Origin: Hoplostethus atlanticus
Lineage: Eukaryota > Chordata > Actinopteri > Trachichthyiformes > Trachichthyidae
Length of the DNA: 64,000 nucleotides
Direction: 5' to 3'
Assembly: GCA_034670405.1 (NCBI GenBank)
Contig: JAXDDX010000120.1
Location: 620,001 to 684,000, forward strand
Positions within the stretch are counted from its first letter, which is position 1, and every line of letters begins with the position of its first letter. The notes beneath the pieces were generated by a model that saw nothing but the letters and a program-made list of their open reading frames with translations, was not told where the DNA came from and did not search any database. This document shows positions 57,930-64,000 of the stretch, piece after piece. Made by a program: the position numbers and the translations under genes.

Positions 57930-58525
57930 TGGGATTGCTGTGTAACAGCAAGCACACTATTGTAATCTTGTGTGTTTATTATTATTCTTCCGTGAGCATT
58001 TGGCTTGATTCCTATGGGGTTTTTTTGCTCACCTGTACAGCGAAAACCGTGTGTGTCACATACGTGGTTGAGGTATCGAAATGTTCCAAATTATGCGACT
58101 CGGTGTGGAAATTAGTAACGGTGGCAGAAATTCGCACGATTCACGAGTTATCGCAGAAAAACGCGGTTGATGTGTATCTCCTCCCGCAATTTTCGAGCTA
58201 CATGCACGTGTCATATGTCAAACTGTCCGGAATTATTGGGGGAGTGTTGCTATGTCTTTTATAAGAGATACTAGTAGTACTTTATGAATTATGGAGTACT
58301 TTGTACTCCCCCATAGACTTCCATGTATTTGTACTCCCATAGACTCCCATGTATTTTGAACTCTCCATAGATTTCAATGTATTTTGTACTCTCATAGACT
58401 TCAATGTATTTGTAATGCAACTGCATTCAACTTCATACAACTTTCAAGTACTACTACTAGTGCGACTACAACGCCGCCATGTTGGATCCAGGCGGCCATT
58501 TTGGCTCCAGACCCATAGACCTCTA
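57930..58525 (+). mobile_element. Modular repeat element C, head and one module
   Basis: Starts TGGGATTGCTG (57930-57940), the inverse of CAGCAATCCCA (57837-57847) in the tail of element B. The head and unique part match element A closely (with a few substitutions and a short deletion near 58160). It breaks off after GCCATTTTGGCTCC, about 58525. Confidence 0.65.
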
Positions 58526-59708
58526 TGTATTTTGAACTCACATAACGTAGAACATTTTTAATCTACATTTTATTGCAGATTATACATTTTACTCACTAAT
58601 TTTATATTTACTTTGCTCATTTAAAAAAATATATATTTCAAAGTAATTTTTAAAAGTCTTATTCAATGAAGTCTAGGATGTGGAGAGTGGTGGGGCGGCG
58701 CCCTAGCGCCCTCTATTGACCAGCCGCCACTGCATTTCAGTTATTGATCCATTCTCAGCGTCTCTTTCGGATGCGTTAAGTTGCCCCTATCCTTCACCCG
58801 TGCCGTATTGAAGGGGTCTGCCAATAGAGCTGTATCAAGTTGGATCTGTGGGTTCCCTGTGGGTAATCAGGGATTCCTATCGCCGGCACCCTTGACTTCC
58901 ATTGACACACACATCTTACAATAGCCTACTGATCGCACAGATAGCTTTTTAAATTAAATGTCCTAATTAAGCTTTTGCTTCTACTTATGTTCTGGCCTGT
59001 CACCTAATAACTTTCAATAAAAATTGTCCCGAGGCCAAATTTACATGCTGATTTAAACTAATGATACAGCTGGATTTTAACATACAGATCTTGCCTAATG
59101 CAACTATCTTTCAGCTATCTAAAACATCAATGGTAAATGATAGGTTTTGGTGTTAGCCCCCAGAATCAAAGAGCAAATGGTCACAAAGGCCATCATTGTG
59201 CATTCAAATCTTTAGAAATCCATCAGACGTTTCTCCAGCAGAGACGAGCTGGAAAGCGGGTCGTCTCATGAAGTTATGATACAAATAATATGAACCCTCC
59301 TCATCCTGCACAATAAAATCGCTAGTGTCAATCAAGCATTGTTAGATTAAATGTTTTGGTGTCATTTTAACAACTGAGAGTGAAAAACGACCCCTAGTGT
59401 TGGTGAAAATAATTGGAGTTGAATTGCGCAGGTGTTGGTTCAACTCTGAATAGGTGTAAGAGAAAATGTTAACCCCTCCCACCAAAGTAATTTCTTCTGT
59501 TTTTTTTGTCGCCATCTTGTGAACTACTATCGGTAAGTTTCAATTACGATTTTAACTTTCTAAAGTAAAAGAAACACATTTAACAACTGTATATTTGGTT
59601 ACTATCTTCATGAAAATATAAAAAAAATATAAACCAACATTGTAACTTAGCTAGAAAACGTAACTAGCCTGCCGTGATCGTGTTTCGAGGGAAGAAGCCA
59701 GTTCACTT
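58526..59708. other. No gene or classified element seen
   Basis: AT-rich DNA. A short GC-rich phrase GGGGCGGCGCCCTAGCGCCC (58693-58712) looks like part of a repeat. ORFs are short. Confidence 0.55.
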
Positions 59709-61110
59709 AAGGGGACATATTATGGAAAACAGCTTATTCCTGGCCCTTATACATGTTCCACGTGTTACAATTGACCTTAGTAGCCTGAGAAAAAGTGAAA
59801 TCTGCAAGTCCCCCACTTTTTCTGTAGTTTCCTTTTTCAAAAAAACGCTCTAAAAAACAGCCCGTTTTTTAGCATAATCCAACCCCTCTCAGCGCATGCC
59901 CACCTCCAGGTGAACAACCACTCCCATTTACCTTGTCTCAAAATGCAGCTCCTGGCAGCACCACAAGCCGTTGCTTATGGTGCATTCCATTGTACTCTGA
60001 AGTTGATTTTCGAGTTCCGAGTCAGTATTCCCAACTGCCAATCTAAATGTGTTCCAGTGCATCTGCTGGGGAAAACATGGACGCCCGCAGCGAACTCATG
60101 TTTGTATGGCAAATCTCAGAATGTTACAAGCAACTAAAGAGGACCTACATCAACTACTACAGCACCATTAGTGAAGAGAATCGGCGTATATCACTGAACG
60201 TGAACATTAGTAGTCTAGTACCGCACGCTAGTAAAGACTTCTATCTCGTAATGTTGAGCTCAAATCAACCGAATTACGTTACAAATGTAAACTACAAAGA
60301 TAGTTAGTCTAGTTAGTATATTCGACTCGTTAGCTAACGAGCTAGCGGGGCTAGCCACGGGCTTGTTGGGTGTGGAAGAAGTAAGAAAACTAAAGCTGGA
60401 GTCAGGACACATCTTTTAAAGTTATTGGTTGGAGTCAGGACTCATCTTAAAGTTATTTGTTGGGACCAGTGTCTGTAGAACGTGTCCGGCTCGGTAAACT
60501 TAAGCCACCATTAGTACAATCGGTTGTTTGTTTGCGCTGCGCTGTTTGGATGCAAATAGGTTGCATCCAATAATATATTGGCTAACTAGCTCAACAAAAT
60601 TGTCAATCCTAGCTTGTCTGCAAGTTATATTCAATAAGCTTATGGACATGAGCCATAAACAGACCGGCTACAGCAGAGAGCGTCGCTCACACACCCACAT
60701 ACACACAAACACAACGCAGGAAAGTACAATATTACACAGAACTGTTATCATTGAGAAACTAAGTGGAACTGCCTCAGCTGCCTTTTCCCGTTCTGGGTCA
60801 GTCTCCGGCTCAAACATGTACGGTCTCAGTGTTGGTTCTGGAGTGGCCGCCATGGTTACGGTAAATTACCTTGAGCAGCATGAGCACTCTGCTCTCCGTC
60901 TCCGCCAATCAGAGCAGTGCTCATTACATACAACCTCCACGCACTCAAAACAGCCTGTTCTTTACAATGGAGAAAATGAGAGACTGAAACACACTACAGA
61001 AGCTGGTTTTAGGATTTTTTTTTTTTTGATATAGACTTCACAAACGTCTTGTAAAGACCCCAGGAAACAGTTTTAAATAGCCCAAAATGAGTAAAATACC
61101 CGCCCTTTAA
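59709..61110. mobile_element. Non-autonomous DNA element with AAGGGGACATATTATG-type end
   Basis: The left end AAGGGGACATATTATGG is a familiar terminus of a common fish DNA-element group. The right end, inverted, reads TTAAAGGGCGGGTATTTTAC, a degenerate match. The interior (ORFs up to 168 codons) shows no transposase motif. The superfamily is uncertain and the target duplication cannot be read. Confidence 0.5.
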
Positions 61111-61497
61111 TGTTATGTGAAGATTAGCTAGCATTATCATAGTATTCAATGACAAAGACAGTGCTTTGTGTATATTAGTTGGGGTTAAGTTGCCACTGAA
61201 ACTGTAAAGACATTTAGGAATTATCTACTATCTTGGCTGCAGTTTTGCTCCCTTCATTTTCTATTAATTTTACAATCTGTGTTCAACACTCATAGAGTGA
61301 TATAGTGACCCCTACCGTGTTGGCAACAGCAACAGTAAACTCAACTTGTTGTATTCTCAATATTGTTGTATTAACTTCTTTATTATTATTCTTTCATGTC
61401 CGCCCCAAATTTCAGACTGCAACTACTTTCACACCATTTAAGCACACCAACTTCAAGTCAGCATTTTGGCCCCAAATTAATGCATTATGAAAAGATG

Positions 61498-61646
61498 AGT
61501 TTCACTTTTGTTTTCACAACGGGAGGCTCTGTCTGTACAAGCCACTAGAGGGAGACAGAGACAGCCAGGGTCACATTAGACAGTCTCTGTGTCCCTCTAG
61601 TGGCTTTACAGACAGAGCCTCCTATTATGAAAACAAAAGTGAAACT
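61498..61646. repeat. Long hairpin, about 65-bp inverted arms
   Basis: AGTTTCACTTTTGTTTTC... pairs with its inverse ending in GAAAACAAAAGTGAAACT. Arms run from 61498 to about 61562 and from about 61583 to 61646, with a few mismatches and a loop of about 20 nt. The inner arm has CCACTAGAGGGAGACAGAG-type sequence. Confidence 0.88.
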
Positions 61647-61674
61647 ACCCGAGACGTTGTGGTTGTGGTTTACT

Positions 61675-61702
61675 GATGAATGAATGAATGAATGAATGAA
61701 TA
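61675..61702. repeat. (GAAT)n microsatellite
   Basis: Six to seven GAAT units. Confidence 0.9.
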
Positions 61703-61789
61703 GAAAATACAAAGCTGGACATGAAATGTGTCTACAATTTGATTTGATGGAGAAAGTTTCCATACAAAATTATTATTACAACTGTTTGA

Positions 61790-61917
61790 AACTACTACTT
61801 ACTTAATACTACATCTACTACTACCACTACTACTTCTGCTAATACTTCAGCTAATACTTCAACTACTACTACTTCTACTGCTGCTTTTACTACTTATACT
61901 ACTACTACTACTACGTC
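61790..61917. repeat. TAC/TTC-rich trinucleotide repeat
   Basis: Degenerate ACTACT/ACTTCT array ending just outside the TIR element at 61921. Similar TAC stretches lie in the modules of elements A-C. Confidence 0.85.
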
Positions 61918-61920
61918 TTA

Positions 61921-63720
61921 GTTTTTTACAGTCGCTAACACCCGTTTGTCCAATCTGTAGTCACATTTTCAAAACTCTAAACACAATTAGCACAACATCC
62001 ATCAGTTGTGGACCATACCATTAACACAATTCATGTTGTTTTCACACAATAAGCAGTCAATTAACACATTTCTAAAATGCTTAGATTTTCTTTACATACA
62101 AGCTTACTCAATACCAAAATGATGGATCTTTTTTGTCTTATTTACAAATGCTTGCACACAGTGTCGGAGGAAAAGAGTCCAGGTCTGGGCCAGTGTTGAA
62201 GACTGGACCTCCCCGCCAACACTTAATCTTCTTCACGATTCTGTAGTTACTGGAGTCTCAAACAGGTTCAAAGAATTCACTGGAGATGATCAGAGTTCGA
62301 TGCATAGAGTTTTATTCTTCAACAGAAACAAAACCCGGGCTGGCTCCGGAACCAGACCGAAAGACCGAAAAACTGTTTGTGCATGATCTTACAGTATATA
62401 TCCCAAGAACTGGGTGGAGAATACTGACTTCTCCACTCTGTTTTCCCAAACCAACCTATTGTCGTCCACAAAACAATGGTGTCCCATCCTCCATAACTTC
62501 CAAATTTGGGCCCTTCTAGGCGGCCCTTACACACATGTCCAGGGGGATGTCCAACACACCATCCTTTTAGGTGGTCTTGGATACTTTCCCTGATCGCCTT
62601 CAACATCGCCCTCAACATTGCCCTCCTCTGCAGGTGGTTTTTGTGGGCATGTAGGCGGTCACGTAACCGAAAGTCTGGGGTTTTGGGGACCGGCCAATGC
62701 CCAATTATTTCAGATTTATTAGCTGGACCTGTCTGGGGATCTTCTGCCTCCCCAATTATTTCAGATTTATAGCTGGTGATGTCGAGGGACTTTCAGCCTC
62801 ATTATTTAAGATTTATGACTGGACATGTCGAGGGATTTTCAGCCTTATTATTTTGTACGTTATGATCTTCAGGTTACATGTTTAATAACACACAATCTTT
62901 ATAGTTATGCAAACCTAATATATTGATATAAATGTTATTACTTACTACAAAACACATATTTGATCAAAATATGTTACAACAACAGCATGCCAGAAATGAA
63001 AACCTAATGTTCAAAACCTTAAATATAGTATAAAGCCTCTACTTCTACAACAACAGCAGCTCAAAAGCTTTATTGAAACAGCTGATAAGCATTTTTGAAT
63101 GAACAGATCACTGAAACATTGAGAAATAGCTGATTTAAATTGTGTAAAATAGACCAAACACAGAGTTTGAATGAAACAGTTGTACACAGTTCCTTTTGAA
63201 AGGAACAGTGAGCGGGTCACCAGCACCGGCACCAATACGTCCAGGTATGGTGTCTATCCAATATGTCTTGTTCTATAGTGAGTTTTACAGTATGCTACTC
63301 TACATGTAGACATGGGTTACAGTACATACAGTAGGACATACTGAAAAGTATTTACACATACTGTGTTTACACATATTGTGCATGCCAAGCGTTTCTATCC
63401 AAGGTGCATAGCGAGAGACGACATAGATGTGATGTGGACGAGAACATGTGGCCAAATGCTGAAGATCGTATAGATTACAGTTTGGTCCACAACAGACGGA
63501 TGTTGTGCTAATTGTGTTTAGAGTTTTGAAAATGTAACTACAGATTGGACAAAAGGATGTTAGTGTATGTAGAGAAAGTTTTTTTGCATTTTGAAATGTA
63601 GAGTTGGTGTTTAATTAACAAAATGTGGTTTTGAGCAGAAAATTAACTATTTGGCTAATTGTGTGATGTAGGTGTATTGCTGTGTTAAGAGTTTAGAGTT
63701 TAGCGACTGTAAAAAAACTG
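61921..63720. mobile_element. Non-autonomous TIR element split by an LTR
   Basis: Terminal sequence GTTTTTTACAGTCGCTAAC (left) and the inverse of GTTTAGCGACTGTAAAAAAAC (right) with TA at both outer edges (61919-61920, 63721-63722). Inside, a 70-bp inverted block (61948-62020 against 63482-63552) includes AATTAGCACAACATCC. TA flanks and long TIRs suit a Tc1/mariner-type MITE. No transposase is present. A solo LTR occupies 62162-62984. Confidence 0.75.
62162..62984 (-). repeat. Solo retrovirus-like LTR, second locus
   Basis: On the minus strand it begins TGTTGTTGTAACATA (62984) and ends TTCCTCCGACA (62162). The downstream part matches the LTR at 24939-25711 closely (GATCATCTCCAGTGAATTCT, AATAAA, GACTCCAGTAACTACAGAAT), while the upstream U3 differs more. 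No 4-bp duplication is evident at the borders, so one end may be eroded. Confidence 0.8.
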
Positions 63721-64000
63721 TAATGCATTACTCCCTCTCAGATTTTGAACACACCTCCAGCGCATTAGGTTGACTCCTCCTTGGTCCAGCCCCCTAATTA
63801 GCTTATTTAAGGCACCTGTGGCATCATGGCTGCTTTTCTCTCTGCCTGTTGGTTGCCATATTGGCCCTTCTTTGAGACTCTGAGTTTCCTGTCTCCCGTC
63901 GTACTGGTGTCTGAGGTTTGTGACTTTGAGTTCCTGTCTGCCCATGGGTGCTGTAAATCACACGGGGTGGGTCCCCCATTCAGCTCAAAGCAGGTACTAT
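63721..64000 (+). other. Possible LTR or promoter-like end, cut by the window
   Basis: GGTTGACTCCTCCTTGGTCC, then TTAGCTTATTTAAGGCACC (a TATA-like box) resemble a fish gypsy LTR start, but neither end of an LTR is visible. Low support. Confidence 0.25.

Noticed and set aside
60528..61034. 168-codon ORF as a host gene
   Set aside because: No conserved motif, and it lies in a non-autonomous DNA element with a degenerate right end.

Overview
The window looks like intergenic DNA from a teleost fish. It contains no recognisable host gene and no rRNA, tRNA or CRISPR array. The fish assignment is inference from the mix of repeats: Rex1-like, Rex3/RTE-like and L2-like LINEs, several Tc1-like transposons, a Gmr1-like Ty3/gypsy element, a Helentron, solo LTRs, (CA)n tracts and a fragment matching a widespread fish SINE core. 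Nearly every long open reading frame belongs to a mobile element.

Layout. 1-286 looks like a gypsy-type LTR end, and 287-2984 is featureless. An L2 3' relic lies at 3012-3460. A 4.3-kb fold-back DNA element (3551-7873) has two inverted arms carrying MADF-domain fragments and a Rex1-like LINE in its centre. 7878-11142 is unassigned. 11143-16460 is a decayed minus-strand Ty3/gypsy element in which integrase precedes reverse transcriptase. It abuts half of a Tc1 element (16461-17285). 17286-22439 is mostly unassigned, with Tc1, hAT-like and SINE relics.

22591-39860 is a direct tandem duplication of 8635 bp with a 2-bp microhomology junction and no difference seen between copies. Each copy holds an L2-like LINE (minus strand) with a solo retrovirus-like LTR (4-bp duplication GTAG) and a near full-length Rex3/RTE-like LINE with an intact 989-codon ORF nested in it. 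The Rex3 target-site duplication lies inside the L2 reading frame and the L2 reading continues on the other side.

39861-58525 is a second accessory block. Three partial copies of a repeat built of 170-bp modules and a CACCCTAGCAACGGCCTAGGA-type minisatellite flank a Tc1-like DD37E transposon (44209-45784) and a Helentron (46010-53472). The Helentron ORF encodes, in order, a herpesvirus-tegument-like cysteine protease region, internal duplications, a basic repeat region, a zinc-finger region, an HUH Rep nuclease, a Pif1-type helicase and, after a frameshift, an endonuclease domain that stops early. 53487-56146 contains duplicated L2-3'UTR-like DNA with exon-like segments.

58526-64000 holds a 1.4-kb non-autonomous DNA element, a 65-bp-arm hairpin, trinucleotide repeats, and a long-TIR element (61921-63720) split by a second, inverted solo LTR of the same family as the one in the L2. 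All identifications come from reading the sequence and recalled family features; no database search was possible.
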